Counted from the stretch's first letter, positions 17,325 to 27,489 are shown. The stretch is 55,644 nucleotides of DNA from an uncultured OM182 clade bacterium (GCA_905182025.1 CAJJAA010000041.1:1-55644), one strand, 5' to 3'. Numbers and translations: made by a program. The notes: generated by a model not told the origin, from the sequence alone.

Positions 17325-19492
17325 ATGACAGAGCAAATCAACATCGGCAATCTGGAAATAAAACAGGTTCTGTATGATCTTGTAGCAAAAGATATAACAC
17401 CAGGGCTTGGCCTTGATGCCGATGATGTGTGGGCGAAGTTTGAAGCGATATTGACCGACCTTGTGCCTAAGAACAAAGCGCTACTTTTAAAGCGCGATCA
17501 GATCCAGCTAGAAATCGACAATTGGCATAAGGCGCAAGCCGGCAAGCCTCATGATGCGGCTGCGTACGAAGCATTTCTTAAGGAAATTGGTTATCTACTC
17601 CCCGAAGGTGATGACTTTCAAATTGAAACGTCAAACACTGATGCTGAAATAGCGTTGCTGGCGGGACCACAATTAGTCGTACCGATCGACAATGCTCGGT
17701 TTTCGTTGAATGCCGCAAATGCGCGTTGGGGCAGCTTGTATGACGCCCTCTACGGCACCGACGTGATACCTCATGATAATGGTGCTCAGAGTACCGGTAA
17801 GGTCCATAACCCAATCAGAGGTGATCGAGTCATAGCATACGGCAAAGCATTTCTTGATGAACACCTGCCATTGGTTGATCAATCCCACGCCGACGTGACG
17901 AGCTACAATATTGTCGGTGAAAACTTGGCGGTTGCAATGAAAGATGGGTCATCTGCTGTATTGGTAGACCCAGGTTGCTTTGTGGGATATCGAGGCGACA
18001 GCGCCAGTCCAGATGGCGTTTTGTTGGCCCATAATGGCTTACATCTTGAGGTTCAGATCGACAGAGAGGACGCGATTGGCAAAGATGATTTGGCGGGTGT
18101 TAAAGATATATCAATGGAAGCCGCCATATCGACGATCCAAGATTGTGAGGATTCTGTCGCAGCGGTTGATGCAGAAGACAAAACCAACGTTTATCGAAAC
18201 TGGTTGGGCTTGATGAGAGGTGATCTGTCAGAGGAGTTCCAGAAAGCCGGCGCTACAATGAAGCGTCAACTCAATCCGGACAGAGAATACACCGCGCCAG
18301 ATGGTTCGACCTTGGTGTTGCATGGGCGTAGCCTGTTGTTGATCAGAAACGTAGGGCATTTGATGACAACAGACGCCGTATTATTTAAGGGTGAAGAGGT
18401 TCCAGAAGGCATCCTTGACTGCATGATCACAAGCTTATGTGCGCTCTACGATTTAAGGGGGCTGGGAAAACTCAGGAATTCTCGTGCGGGTAGTATGTAT
18501 ATCGTTAAGCCAAAAATGCACGGGCCTGAAGAAGTAAAGTTCGCAAATGAGCTATTCGAAAGTGAAAAAGGCCTTAAAGCAACCAAAACATAAAAATCGG
18601 CATAATGGACGAAGAACGACGAACAACAGTGAACCTGAAAGAATGCATCCGCGAAGCCAAAAACAGAGTGCCTTCATCAACACCGGCTTTCTAGATAGAA
18701 CCGGCGATGAAATTCATACGACTATGGAAGCAGGCCCAATGCTGCCAAAAAACACATGAAGCAACAAAGTGGATCAAAGCCTACGAAAACAGCAATGTAG
18801 ATATTGGACTAGCTGCCGGCTTAAAAGGCAAAGCCCAGATAGGAAAAGGAATGTGGGCTATGCCAGATGAGATGGCGCAGATGATGGAAGTGAAGATCGG
18901 CCATCCGCAAGCCGGTGCGACAACAGCATGGGTTCCATCTCCGACAGCCGCAACCTTGCACGCTATGCACTATCACAAGGTGAGTGTGCCGAGTGTTCAA
19001 GAGCAAATTAAGACGCGCCCCAAAGCCAACATCGACGATTTGTTAACAATTCCAGTTTTAGGCGGTACGAATTTGTCGAGTTCCGAAGTACAGCAGGAAC
19101 TTGAAAACAATACACAAGGTATTCTTGGCTATGTCGTTCGGTGGATAGATCAAGGCGTAGGTTGTTCTAAAGTTCCTGATATCGATGATGTCGGGTTGAT
19201 GGAAGATAGAGCGACACTTAGGATTTCCAGCCAGCATATTGCGAATTGGCTTCGGCATGGTATCTGCTCAGAAGAACAAGTCATGGCAACGATGAAAAAA
19301 ATGGCAGGCATTGTTGATAGTCAAAATAAAGATGACGGCGCCTACCACGCGATGGCAACAGATTTTTCTAAGAGTGTTGCGTTTCAAGCGGCCTGTGATC
19401 TGATTTTCCAAGGCGCTATTCAACCTAACGGATATACCGAGCCTGTACTGCATGCGCGGCGCAGAGAGGCCAAGGCGCTAAGGCAGTCTTAG
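17325..19492 (+). pseudogene. glcB: Malate synthase G, interrupted by three single-base indels
   Basis: Joined frames give a protein of about 722 residues, the normal length of malate synthase G, which condenses glyoxylate and acetyl-CoA in the glyoxylate/glycolate pathway. Landmarks are the [13 protein letters not shown] block, [12 protein letters not shown] with the catalytic Arg, [42 protein letters not shown] and [13 protein letters not shown] with the catalytic Asp. The frame breaks at about 18581 (one base lost after GCA), at 18670 (GTGGCC became GTGCC) and in an A-run at 18747-18752 (one base gained). Correcting these restores a continuous protein. All lie within 170 bases and two are next to runs of one base, so sequencing error is as plausible as decay. 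Confidence 0.92.
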
Positions 19493-19669
19493 GTCGTTTG
19501 CAAGATAGGCGGAAAGTAGTGGGGCTGTTTTAACGGCATTGAAAATCGATAAGAGAAAGCATGCTTGCTTTCAGCTTGTACTACATTCTAGCTATCTGGT
19601 AGGTTTACCGCCCAATGAGATCCAACCGTTCCTAAGAAATAATTCGATGATCTAGTGTCAGTTGAACGT

Positions 19670-20515
19670 CTATAACTGTTCGGTCAGTAATTTTGTGGTC
19701 GCGGTTAATAATTCCTGACAAGGCTGTTCAAATTTCATTGTTAAAAACTCATCGGCGCGCGTCACTCCTTCATTAATCACGACAATCGGTTTTTGGAGTT
19801 CCCGCGCGCGTTTGACGAATCTAAAACTCGAAAAAACCATTAAGGAAGAACCTACTATCAGGATTGCATCTGCAGCCTGAGTCATTTGGTAAATTTTCTG
19901 CACTAATCCACGGTCCACGGATCCGCCATAAAAAACCACGTTAGGCTTTAAAACCCCGTCACAATTCAGACACCTCGGGAGGTTTAGTGTGCTGGCAATT
20001 GAGTTGTCCACTTCCGCATCGCCATCTGGTCTGAGCTCGGGTTGAGAACGTAGCTTATTCAGCGACGGGTTTTCCTCATTAAGACGCTGTTGATGTTTGT
20101 TGCGGTCCGTTATCTCGCTGCAATCTAGACAAACAACTTCGCTTAGTCGCCCGTGTAAATCGATGACATCTTTATGCCCCGCGAGTTGATGCAAGCCGTC
20201 GACATTCTGGGTGACCAATCTTGTGCCAAAACCATGTTGTTGCAGTGTTGCTAACGATTGATGAGCTCTGTTCGGTTTTGCTTGTGCAATTTGCTGCCAG
20301 CCGTAGTAGCTTCGTGCCCAATAGCGTTGCCGCATGAAGGGGTCGCTGAGGTAGTCCTTGTGCTGAATTGGATCGTTGCGAAGCCAATTTCCCTGTTTAT
20401 CACGATAGGTGGGAATGCCCGAGTCTTGACTGCACCCAGCGCCAGAGATTATGAGTAATTTGGGGTTGGCACGAATAAAATCTGCCAGAGTTAGACTGTC
20501 TTTAGATAACGCCAT
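19670..20515 (-). CDS. Sirtuin, NAD-dependent protein deacylase (Sir2 family)
   Basis: This enzyme removes acyl groups from protein lysines using NAD+. It has 281 residues. The NAD motif GAGCSQDSGIPTYRD lies at residues 25-39. TQNVDGLH and the catalytic His of DLHGRLSEVVC follow. Two Cys pairs (CLDCSE and CLNCDG) make the structural zinc site. KPNVVFYGGSVDR and GSSLMVFSSF complete the fold. The sequence resembles class II (SIRT4-like) sirtuins more than E. coli CobB, judging by the GAGCSQDSGIPTYRD form. It is convergent with glcB. Confidence 0.92.
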   Translation of the reverse strand: MALSKDSLTLADFIRANPKLLIISGAGCSQDSGIPTYRDKQGNWLRNDPIQHKDYLSDPFMRQRYWARSYYGWQQIAQAKPNRAHQSLATLQQHGFGTRLVTQNVDGLHQLAGHKDVIDLHGRLSEVVCLDCSEITDRNKHQQRLNEENPSLNKLRSQPELRPDGDAEVDNSIASTLNLPRCLNCDGVLKPNVVFYGGSVDRGLVQKIYQMTQAADAILIVGSSLMVFSSFRFVKRARELQKPIVVINEGVTRADEFLTMKFEQPCQELLTATTKLLTEQL

Positions 20516-20679
20516 CTTTCATCACAAAACTTGCATAACGAGTATCGACTACATTAATAAACCGACTTCCACGGCATCGAAGCAAGCTACATTAAGCGAA
20601 AATATTTCAAACTACTAGCGACTTTCATGATGAGCAGGGTTTAAAGGCAATCGCCAGTTTAACGTCAGCTAGGTGGTGT

Positions 20680-21882
20680 TCAGAGCTCTCTGACATCGAG
20701 ATGCCAAAGTGATGAGCGGCTTGAAACAATAAGCACGACACAGAGCATACCGGCGCACGAGATGATGATGGCGGTTTGCGGGCCAAAGTATTCGACCATA
20801 ATGCCGGAAAGCAGGGCGCCGATTGGACCAGAACCCATGAATGAGAACGAGTAGAAGCCCATCATACGAGCCCTCTGATCAATCGGTGCTTGTTGTTGCA
20901 TGATGGTGCGTGACATTGTCATTGCTATGCCGCCGAACATGCCCCAGCAAAATATGGAGAATATGAAAGCGTGAAATCCAAGATTAAGACCGGCAGTGAA
21001 CAGGCATATTGCACCGAATCCTTGCGCGACCAGTAGTGCTCTGCCTTGTCTTTGAATATCACTCATGCGCATGAGAAGAAAGGTCATCGTGACAAGACCA
21101 AGCGAATTAGCAATGTTTACCCAGGACAGCTCAGCTGAAGAGCCGGCAAATACTTCTCGAATCATTATGGGTACGGTAACCATATAAGAGCCCATGAAGA
21201 ACACGCCCATAGCACAGTTTTGAATTACCACAGCGCGCATCGAAGGTGAAGCAACGACCGTTCGAAACCCTTCCCCCATCGATATAGCCACTTGTTTGAA
21301 CATGCTGTTGCCCAACCGATCAGGTGCCGTGTGAGGTACCTTAAGCTTAATGAAGGTTATCGTTCCAAAAAATAGGAGTGCAAATTGCAGGCCCAGTATG
21401 TAGAGAATACCGAGTTGATCAGCAAACGATGCAGCGAAGAAGCCAAGCATTTGAATACCGAATTGAATCATACTGACTTGTACAACCCGTTGCTGAATCT
21501 GGCCCTCTGCTACCAGTGCTAGAAGTCCATCTCTAGCGGGTGTTACCAGCGCTTGGGCGCAACCCATAATAACGGCAAAGACAAGCACCATGCCGAATGT
21601 CAGATAGTCTAGGTAGACGACCAGACTTAAAAATAATGGGGCTATTGAGGCCATGACATGACCGATTATTGCTACTTTTCGTCCACCTAACTGATCCGCC
21701 AGGCTTCCGCCTATCAACATAAGTAACGTAGCAGGGATCAGGAAGCCCATTTGTGCCAGAGCAACCATTGTTGCCGATTCATTTAGAACAATCGTGACGA
21801 TCCATGCAAAGGAGACTGTATGAATGCCATAAAACAGGAACCAAGCACCGGTGCCTAGGAAATAATAATGTAGTGGTTTCAT
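20680..21882 (-). CDS. MFS transporter (EntS-like group)
   Basis: The protein has 400 residues and about 12 transmembrane helices. Loop 2-3 reads GGSLADQLGGRKVAIIGH, the MFS motif A. The middle contains a long cytosolic loop (about 185-215). The C-terminal half has GSGPIGALLSGIMVEYFGP, typical of the MFS_3 group that includes the enterobactin exporter EntS. The substrate is unknown. The gene stands alone; the next gene is divergent. Confidence 0.82.
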   Translation of the reverse strand: MKPLHYYFLGTGAWFLFYGIHTVSFAWIVTIVLNESATMVALAQMGFLIPATLLMLIGGSLADQLGGRKVAIIGHVMASIAPLFLSLVVYLDYLTFGMVLVFAVIMGCAQALVTPARDGLLALVAEGQIQQRVVQVSMIQFGIQMLGFFAASFADQLGILYILGLQFALLFFGTITFIKLKVPHTAPDRLGNSMFKQVAISMGEGFRTVVASPSMRAVVIQNCAMGVFFMGSYMVTVPIMIREVFAGSSAELSWVNIANSLGLVTMTFLLMRMSDIQRQGRALLVAQGFGAICLFTAGLNLGFHAFIFSIFCWGMFGGIAMTMSRTIMQQQAPIDQRARMMGFYSFSFMGSGPIGALLSGIMVEYFGPQTAIIISCAGMLCVVLIVSSRSSLWHLDVREL

Positions 21883-22019
21883 GGGTTAAAAAAGGTGTCC
21901 GGCAGATATTCAATCCGCTTGGCTTGCAGCGATGAGTAAACACAATCGCCATTAGGTGGTGGATTCAATTTATAATGCGTAGAGTATATATCAACCTAAG
22001 CTGAAATAAGTGCGACATA

Positions 22020-23069
22020 GTGTCTGAGGACTCATTAACGAACGCGAATGCCATGAACCCTGATGGGCTCATGACAGCAACGCCCGGACTAACACATTCA
22101 AAGGTATTGGTTTGGCTGGACCAAACAGGCTTACCCGCTTGGCAGATAGGCGTGACAAGTTTCTTTGTGCTATCGGTTATCGGCATTTTGGTGCTGGTTG
22201 CCTCGTCTTATCCTGACCCTGGCATGTACTCAAATGTCGTTGCTTTTAATGCGATTGTGAATTATTTGTTGGTGTTCTATCTCGAGCTCGGGCGAGGCTG
22301 GCACAAAGACTTTCAGCGTATGTTGGAGTTTGATCAATCGCTTTATGACGTGTCGAGAATAATGACGCCGAGCAAGGGTATTTTGATGGCCGAAATTCTA
22401 TTGGCTATTGTTTCAGCTTTTGTAAATCTGCAACTCAACAATCTGTCTGAGCGAGGCTATGCACTGTTCACCAGCTTGGGTATGTTGATGCTTTTTCTTC
22501 AATACATACTCGCCATTTTTATTGTTGACCTATTTAGCCGACAGCTCTTAATGCTCAATAGGATCGTTAAGGAAATTCGCTTAGATTTACTTAACACTGA
22601 ATTTTACTCATCCCTTGCGGACACGATGTTCCGCTTTTTACGTTTGTATATTTTTGGTCTGTGCATCGTTGCCATTAGTTTTAATATCTTTGATGCAGAA
22701 TCAGGTGGTTTCAATGAGTTGTTGATTTCTATGATGCCATTTTACTTACCGGGCCTGCTTATGATGGGGTTATTCCTGATCCCTTTTAATGGTTTTAAAA
22801 GCAGGATGCGTTTAGTTAAATCGATTGAGCTCAATCACGTCTTACGTGCGATGGCGGGAGATAAAGCTCACCTCAAAGCGTCTCTAATCGGTGCGGATGC
22901 AGACAAGCTCTCAATGGTTGATCTGATGTACTACGAAGATAGGATTAGGAAAATTAAAGAATGGCCTTTTACCGATAGAATTAGAAGCTTGTTACTATTC
23001 GGTGTCTTGCCACCACTGACATGGGTCATTGCGGCTTTGATTGAAATATTTATTGAGGGCGTACTGTAG
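22020..23069 (+). CDS. Uncharacterised polytopic membrane protein
   Basis: I do not recognise this 349-residue protein. It has about seven hydrophobic segments: roughly residues 43-64, 72-92, 122-142, 150-177, 205-227, 233-258 and 320-345. A charged cytosolic stretch lies at about 260-318 (FKSRMRLVKSIELNHVLRAM and LSMVDLMYYEDRIRKIKEW). The start is taken at a GTG (22020); an ATG twelve codons later is possible. There is no transporter signature, catalytic motif or signal peptide. It lies between two MFS genes, divergent from one and convergent with the other with only 8 bases between stops. Confidence 0.75.
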   Translation: MSEDSLTNANAMNPDGLMTATPGLTHSKVLVWLDQTGLPAWQIGVTSFFVLSVIGILVLVASSYPDPGMYSNVVAFNAIVNYLLVFYLELGRGWHKDFQRMLEFDQSLYDVSRIMTPSKGILMAEILLAIVSAFVNLQLNNLSERGYALFTSLGMLMLFLQYILAIFIVDLFSRQLLMLNRIVKEIRLDLLNTEFYSSLADTMFRFLRLYIFGLCIVAISFNIFDAESGGFNELLISMMPFYLPGLLMMGLFLIPFNGFKSRMRLVKSIELNHVLRAMAGDKAHLKASLIGADADKLSMVDLMYYEDRIRKIKEWPFTDRIRSLLLFGVLPPLTWVIAALIEIFIEGVL

Positions 23070-23077
23070 TTTTTTCG

Positions 23078-24307
23078 TCAGTTTGCCTTGGTTGATGCTT
23101 TTGGTAAGGTTTCTTTGACCGTAAAAATCACAATGACGGAGCCGAGCAGTCCAATACCCGCAATGAAAGGGAATGCGCTGAATAGGCCTAGCAAGCTTGC
23201 CACATAGCCAATGACAACCGGCCCCGCCAAAGATCCCGTGTCACTTACCAGTCGCCATACGCCAAGAAACTGACCGCGTATTGCCTCAGGCGCGTAATCA
23301 GCGCCGAGGGTCATGTTAATGCCACTACCCAGCCCGTTACCTGCACCCGCAATCATGACAGCGAACATGAATGAGTAAAAATGTTCGGTAAAGGGCATGA
23401 CGACGAGTCCAAGGGCAATACCTCCGAGACACACTACGGCTGTGTAGCGTCGACCAAAATTATCCATGACGTATCCCGCAATGGGAAACAGCAGCATATC
23501 AACCGCTGCAGCTGCGCCGACGACTAAGCCGATTTCGTTTGCCGTCAGTCCGATGTGTTCACCCCACAAAGGCACTAAAAGCTGTCTTCCCGCTCTTACC
23601 ATTGTTAAGCACAGAATCGCAACGCCAGCGGTGGCGAAGATACGGCTATGGTCCTTCAGGATATGGGGGACAATTTTGAGTATTGAATGATGTTCCTGCT
23701 CATCTTGTAAGGGTTTTGCGTGAACGCTAAAGACGACGATCAAAAAAGTTAAACAGGCGAAGATTGCGATCGCATAAAAAGCGTGCTCGAAACTGTACTG
23801 GTGAACGACAAAGCCGGTTATGACAGGACCGACCAGACTACCGACACGTTGGATGCCCGCCATCGTTGAAATGGCTTTGCCGCGCTGAATGGCAGGCACC
23901 TTGTCGCTAATGTGGGTTAGCCGCGCGAGTAACCAAGCGGCGACCGCCGACCCAAATGCAAATGCGGCGATGCCCAATTGCAATGGTGATGTGGCTTGGC
24001 TGGCGAGCAGCGCGGTTATTAGCATCAAGCCGACAGCGGCAAGCATGACGGCTTTGTCGCCAAAGCGGGCAACTGCCCAGCCGGCGGGTAGATCGATAGC
24101 CATATTGCCTAATCCCCGCAAAGAGAAAACGAGCGCTGTTACGCCTATGCCCGCACCCAAGTCGAGTGCGAACAGGGGCAGGGCAAGCAGGACGCTGCCT
24201 TGACAGACCGCCATGAGGAAACTAGGCAGGTAAACCGGTACGAGTAGTTCTCGATACAGTTGCCAGATTGTCTGCGTTTGAATTGAGGATGAAGAGTCTA
24301 TTGACAC
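23078..24307 (-). CDS. MFS transporter
   Basis: The protein has 409 residues and twelve helices, of MFS_1 type. Motif-A-like GWAVARFGDKAVMLA follows helix 2, and its second-half counterpart is GYVMDNFGRRYTAVV. The GSGINMTLGADYAPEAIRGQ segment in the C-terminal half is common in bacterial multidrug or small-molecule carriers. The start is a GTG (MSIDSSS). No substrate can be assigned. It is the third MFS gene within 9 kb. Confidence 0.85.
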   Translation of the reverse strand: MSIDSSSSIQTQTIWQLYRELLVPVYLPSFLMAVCQGSVLLALPLFALDLGAGIGVTALVFSLRGLGNMAIDLPAGWAVARFGDKAVMLAAVGLMLITALLASQATSPLQLGIAAFAFGSAVAAWLLARLTHISDKVPAIQRGKAISTMAGIQRVGSLVGPVITGFVVHQYSFEHAFYAIAIFACLTFLIVVFSVHAKPLQDEQEHHSILKIVPHILKDHSRIFATAGVAILCLTMVRAGRQLLVPLWGEHIGLTANEIGLVVGAAAAVDMLLFPIAGYVMDNFGRRYTAVVCLGGIALGLVVMPFTEHFYSFMFAVMIAGAGNGLGSGINMTLGADYAPEAIRGQFLGVWRLVSDTGSLAGPVVIGYVASLLGLFSAFPFIAGIGLLGSVIVIFTVKETLPKASTKAN

Positions 24308-24698
24308 AGGGTACCGTTGCTCTAGTCGTTTACGCTCTTGTAAATGAGCAGTTTAGAGGTGAATGATAAGTGTAAATGGATAAAATAAAAGGTGCTGATA
24401 AAACGTCTGTGTTGATGTGAGTCTGCAGGATAAGACAAAATAGTGTTGACGACACGTAGATCGGTCTTAGTGATAGTCGAAGGCAAGACAAGGCAAGGCA
24501 AGACAGGGTTGGGTTCTGGCGAGTTTAAACAATTGCTTAGCGAAGCCTCTCTCGCGGAGTTTCAAGCTTCAATACCCGAATAAGTGGCCAATAAGTTGTT
24601 TCAAACTTAGTCTCAGGCTGCAAGGCAGCAGCACAGTCAGCTACAACCTCTGCAGGCTGCAGCTAACTGTGACGAATTAGCCTGCTATTTCTTTAGCC
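24308..24698. other. Non-coding gap with short tandem repeat and hairpin
   Basis: These 391 bases contain no plausible gene. They hold a short tandem repeat at 24480-24505 made of AAGGC/AAGAC units (about five copies) and a 40-base imperfect palindrome at 24632-24671. The rest shows nothing recognisable. Confidence 0.6.
24632..24671. repeat. Long imperfect palindrome downstream of the LLM gene
   Basis: CACAGTCAGCTACAACCT pairs with AGGCTGCAGCTAACTGTG around a CTGC loop: 18 positions, of which 15 pair. It lies 28 bases beyond the stop of the LLM-type gene. There is no T-run, so it is not a standard intrinsic terminator, but it could stabilise the 3' end or be a repetitive extragenic element. 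Confidence 0.55.
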
Positions 24699-25748
24699 TT
24701 AGATCTTTTCCATGATGTTTTTCAAAGCATCACAGTTTTTCACCCGCTCTTCAGAGGTTGTTCCAAGAAAGCTGACATTTAGAGAAGTGACGCCAGATTC
24801 TTTATAAACCTGTAGCCGATCTTTAATAAAACCCTCTGAGCCAATAAGCGATGTTGAATCCAGGTAGCTTTGTGGAATTGCGGCTTCGGCCTGAGATTTT
24901 TGGCCTGATAAGAAGAGATTCTGGATAGCCTCTGCTTCTTGTTCGTAACCATATTTACAGAAAATCTGATTATAGAAATTTTTCTCCCTTGCGCCCATAC
25001 CACCAACATACAATGCGATACCCGGTCGCGACATATCTCTATAGGATTCAAGTCCCTCGCCAACCGCCACTGCACCGCCAGCATAGACTTCTAACGGTGG
25101 TCGGCCAGGATCACGTTTTGCATTGCCGCGTCGTAAGGCATCTCCCCAAACGGCATCGGCGCCTTCGGCCATGAAAAATGCGGGTAACCAGGCATCTGCG
25201 ATTTCAGCGGTCATTTCAACGCTCTTCTCACCCAATGTAGCCAGAGCGATAGGGATTTCTTCGCGGTAAGGGTGGTTGATTATCTTAAGGGCTTTACCTA
25301 AGCCTGTACCTTGATCTGCCGGTAATGGGATTTTGTATTTTTTACCTTGGTAGTCCAACTTGTTTTCTCGGAGCCAAATTTCTCGACAAATTTCAACGAT
25401 CTCTCGCATGCGAGTTATCGGCGCGTTGTAGGGCACTCCATGAAATCCCTCAATTACTTGCGGTCCCGAAGCACCTAAGCCCAGCATACATCGGCCCTCA
25501 GATAGTGCGTCGACGCCGGCGGCGGTCATTGCCATGAGAGCGGGCGTGCGGCTGTAGATGTTAAGAATACCGGAGGCAATGGTTATTCTCTCTGTCTTAG
25601 CTGCGATGTAGCCCATCGCGCTGACAGCGTCAAAAGAATAGGCTTCAGGTATCCAAGCAACGTCGAGGCCTGCTTTCTCCAGTTCGACCAATTCTTTGGT
25701 TGCGCCAACATAACCCTGAGCGTAGCTCATCATTGTTGAAATTTTCAT
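24699..25748 (-). CDS. LLM-class flavin/F420-dependent oxidoreductase
   Basis: This is a luciferase-like monooxygenase fold protein of 349 residues. Its layout resembles the F420-dependent subgroup: WIPEAYSFDAVSAMGYIAAK near the start, TERITIASGILNIYSRTP, MLGLGASGPQVIEGFHG, and a central PIALATLGEKSVEMTAEIADAW block. Such proteins are FMN or F420 enzymes; the cofactor is not settled here, because no F420 biosynthesis gene is visible in the window. AGGAAC lies at good spacing from the ATG. It is in the same orientation as the MATE gene, about 60 bases apart, and they could share a transcript. Confidence 0.88.
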   Translation of the reverse strand: MKISTMMSYAQGYVGATKELVELEKAGLDVAWIPEAYSFDAVSAMGYIAAKTERITIASGILNIYSRTPALMAMTAAGVDALSEGRCMLGLGASGPQVIEGFHGVPYNAPITRMREIVEICREIWLRENKLDYQGKKYKIPLPADQGTGLGKALKIINHPYREEIPIALATLGEKSVEMTAEIADAWLPAFFMAEGADAVWGDALRRGNAKRDPGRPPLEVYAGGAVAVGEGLESYRDMSRPGIALYVGGMGAREKNFYNQIFCKYGYEQEAEAIQNLFLSGQKSQAEAAIPQSYLDSTSLIGSEGFIKDRLQVYKESGVTSLNVSFLGTTSEERVKNCDALKNIMEKI

Positions 25749-25811
25749 TTTAAGTTCCTGAAATATTAGATGGTGGAGTCTAAATGCACCGACCCATTGC
25801 TTGCAAATAAA

Positions 25812-27188
25812 TCAAGCAGAGCGAGACACGGTATGTTTGATTTTTGGAAAGTAAAAAGCCAGGGTGACGCCCCTTGCGATGAAGTAAATCTCTAAAGATA
25901 GCCACAAACCATGATTACCCCACCACGGATGGAAAAAATACCAGGCAATTAGAAAAGCCGCCAATGAGGCAATCATTGCGTTTCGCATTTCCTGCGTCCG
26001 AGTTGAACCAATAAAAATACCATCGAGCAAATAACAGGCGACTGAAACCAAAGGTGTAACGATTACCCAGGGTAGGTAGGTGCTTGCGACCTGCCTGACT
26101 TCTTCGATATTCGTTATGACGTTTATCATTAGGTCACCGGCGAAGAAGAATATACTGCCAAGGAAAAATGCGGTAACCAATCCGAGCTCACTTGCATAGT
26201 AAATTGCCTTATCCAAAAATTGAGCATCGTCAGCACCAATTGCTCGGCCGACCAGTGTTTCAGCAGCCAATGCAAAGCCGTCAAGAAAGAAAGCTGCGAA
26301 GCTGACAAACTGCATCAATATTGCATTTGCAGCTAAGGTGATGTCGCCGCTCTGTGCGCCCTGATTAGCGAACCAAGCAAAGGCGAATATTAGGCAGAGG
26401 GTACGAATCATGATGTCCCTGTTGATGAGAAACATGACTTTTAGCGCAGCCTTGTCCAACAAAATGGCAAAGGGCACTTTCAATGTGTTGTCGTGCGCGT
26501 TGAGCTTCCGATAAACAATGATCAGTCCCGCGCATAAGGCCAGTACCTCTGCAATTACTGTTGCTAAGGCAACGCCCTCGACACCCATCTCTAGAAACAC
26601 GACAAAAACGATATCGAGTACGATATTGCTGCAATTTAGGATGAGTTGCAGCAGCAACAGTAGTTTGGTTTCTCCGTGACCCAGAAGAAGTCCCATGATT
26701 GCCAAATGGGCAAGGCTTATTGGTGCTGCCCATATCCGTATCTCAAAGTATCGACGAGCGGATGATTCTACCGCGTCACTGCCGTCTAACATCGATAGAG
26801 CGAAATCAAGGATGGGTGCTTGAAGTATCAGCAATAAAAAGCCGATCAAACTGCCGAGCATGAACGCCCGATAAAAACTCGCGCGCGATTGAACAGTCTG
26901 GCGTGCACCGACTGCTTGGGCAACGAGAGCTGTGGTCCCCATCCGAAGAAAGCCGAAGCCCCAGTAGAGAAAGCTGAATATGATACCGCCAAGGGCTATG
27001 GCCCCGATCAGAGAGGCGTCGCCCCAATTACCAATCACCGCTGTATCCACTAAGCCGAGTAATGGCGTGGAGAGATTAGAGAGTATTATTGGCCAAGCTA
27101 TGTGTAACACTTGCCAGCGGCCAAGGCTGTATGTGGGGCTCTTCATCGTGGTCGTGTGAGCATCCTGTTTGTATTCGCTATATGACAC
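25812..27188 (-). CDS. MATE family efflux transporter (DinF-like)
   Basis: This is a twelve-helix multidrug or toxic compound exporter of 458 residues. The N-terminal ILSNLSTPLLGLVDTAVIG is the DinF-type MATE signature, and its counterpart lies in the second half (DGFALAAETLVGRAIG). Charged residues in the helices are consistent with Na+ or H+ coupling. I kept the GTG at 27188; an ATG 14 codons later (27146) would also fit the family. It is upstream of the LLM gene. LexA control, as for E. coli dinF, was not seen. Confidence 0.88.
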   Translation of the reverse strand: MSYSEYKQDAHTTTMKSPTYSLGRWQVLHIAWPIILSNLSTPLLGLVDTAVIGNWGDASLIGAIALGGIIFSFLYWGFGFLRMGTTALVAQAVGARQTVQSRASFYRAFMLGSLIGFLLLILQAPILDFALSMLDGSDAVESSARRYFEIRIWAAPISLAHLAIMGLLLGHGETKLLLLLQLILNCSNIVLDIVFVVFLEMGVEGVALATVIAEVLALCAGLIIVYRKLNAHDNTLKVPFAILLDKAALKVMFLINRDIMIRTLCLIFAFAWFANQGAQSGDITLAANAILMQFVSFAAFFLDGFALAAETLVGRAIGADDAQFLDKAIYYASELGLVTAFFLGSIFFFAGDLMINVITNIEEVRQVASTYLPWVIVTPLVSVACYLLDGIFIGSTRTQEMRNAMIASLAAFLIAWYFFHPWWGNHGLWLSLEIYFIARGVTLAFYFPKIKHTVSRSA

Positions 27189-27427
27189 CTGATATCAATT
27201 GTTTAAACGCCTAGTGGGAATACTTTCAGGTTTCCAATCTCGACAGCGTATCAGGTTTTAGAACGGAAAAGGCTAGGCGAGGGTATCACCCAAGTGATCG
27301 TAAGCATTCCTGGCTGCGGCTTTTTGGGTAATTGACGTTTTTTTTCGTTGTCAATACATTGCCTTTGGCTATTTCGCGTAAACGTGCTAAATAGTGCTTT
27401 AGTACCAGTAATATTGCGTTGATGTTG

Positions 27428-27448
27428 TACATATTAATCACTAATGTA
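27428..27448. promoter_or_regulatory. Imperfect palindrome upstream of the RHH gene
   Basis: TACATATTA and TAATGTA face each other across five bases with one bulge. It lies about 80 bases before the RHH start and upstream of the -10 box, where an autoregulatory operator would be expected. This is a weak, AT-rich match. Confidence 0.3.
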
Positions 27449-27483
27449 AGTAAATAAATACAGTATGCTCATTGTTCAATGAC

Positions 27484-27489
27484 TATAAT
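27484..27489 (+). promoter_or_regulatory. Candidate -10 box of the RHH gene
   Basis: A perfect TATAAT sits 40 bases before the RHH ATG. No good -35 hexamer lies 17 bases upstream, so it may need an activator. The 340-base gap 27189-27528 otherwise holds only AT-rich sequence. Confidence 0.45.

Noticed and set aside
24480-24505. AAGGC/AAGAC units considered as binding-site iterons
   Set aside because: They are too short and few, and no replication or partition gene is nearby.
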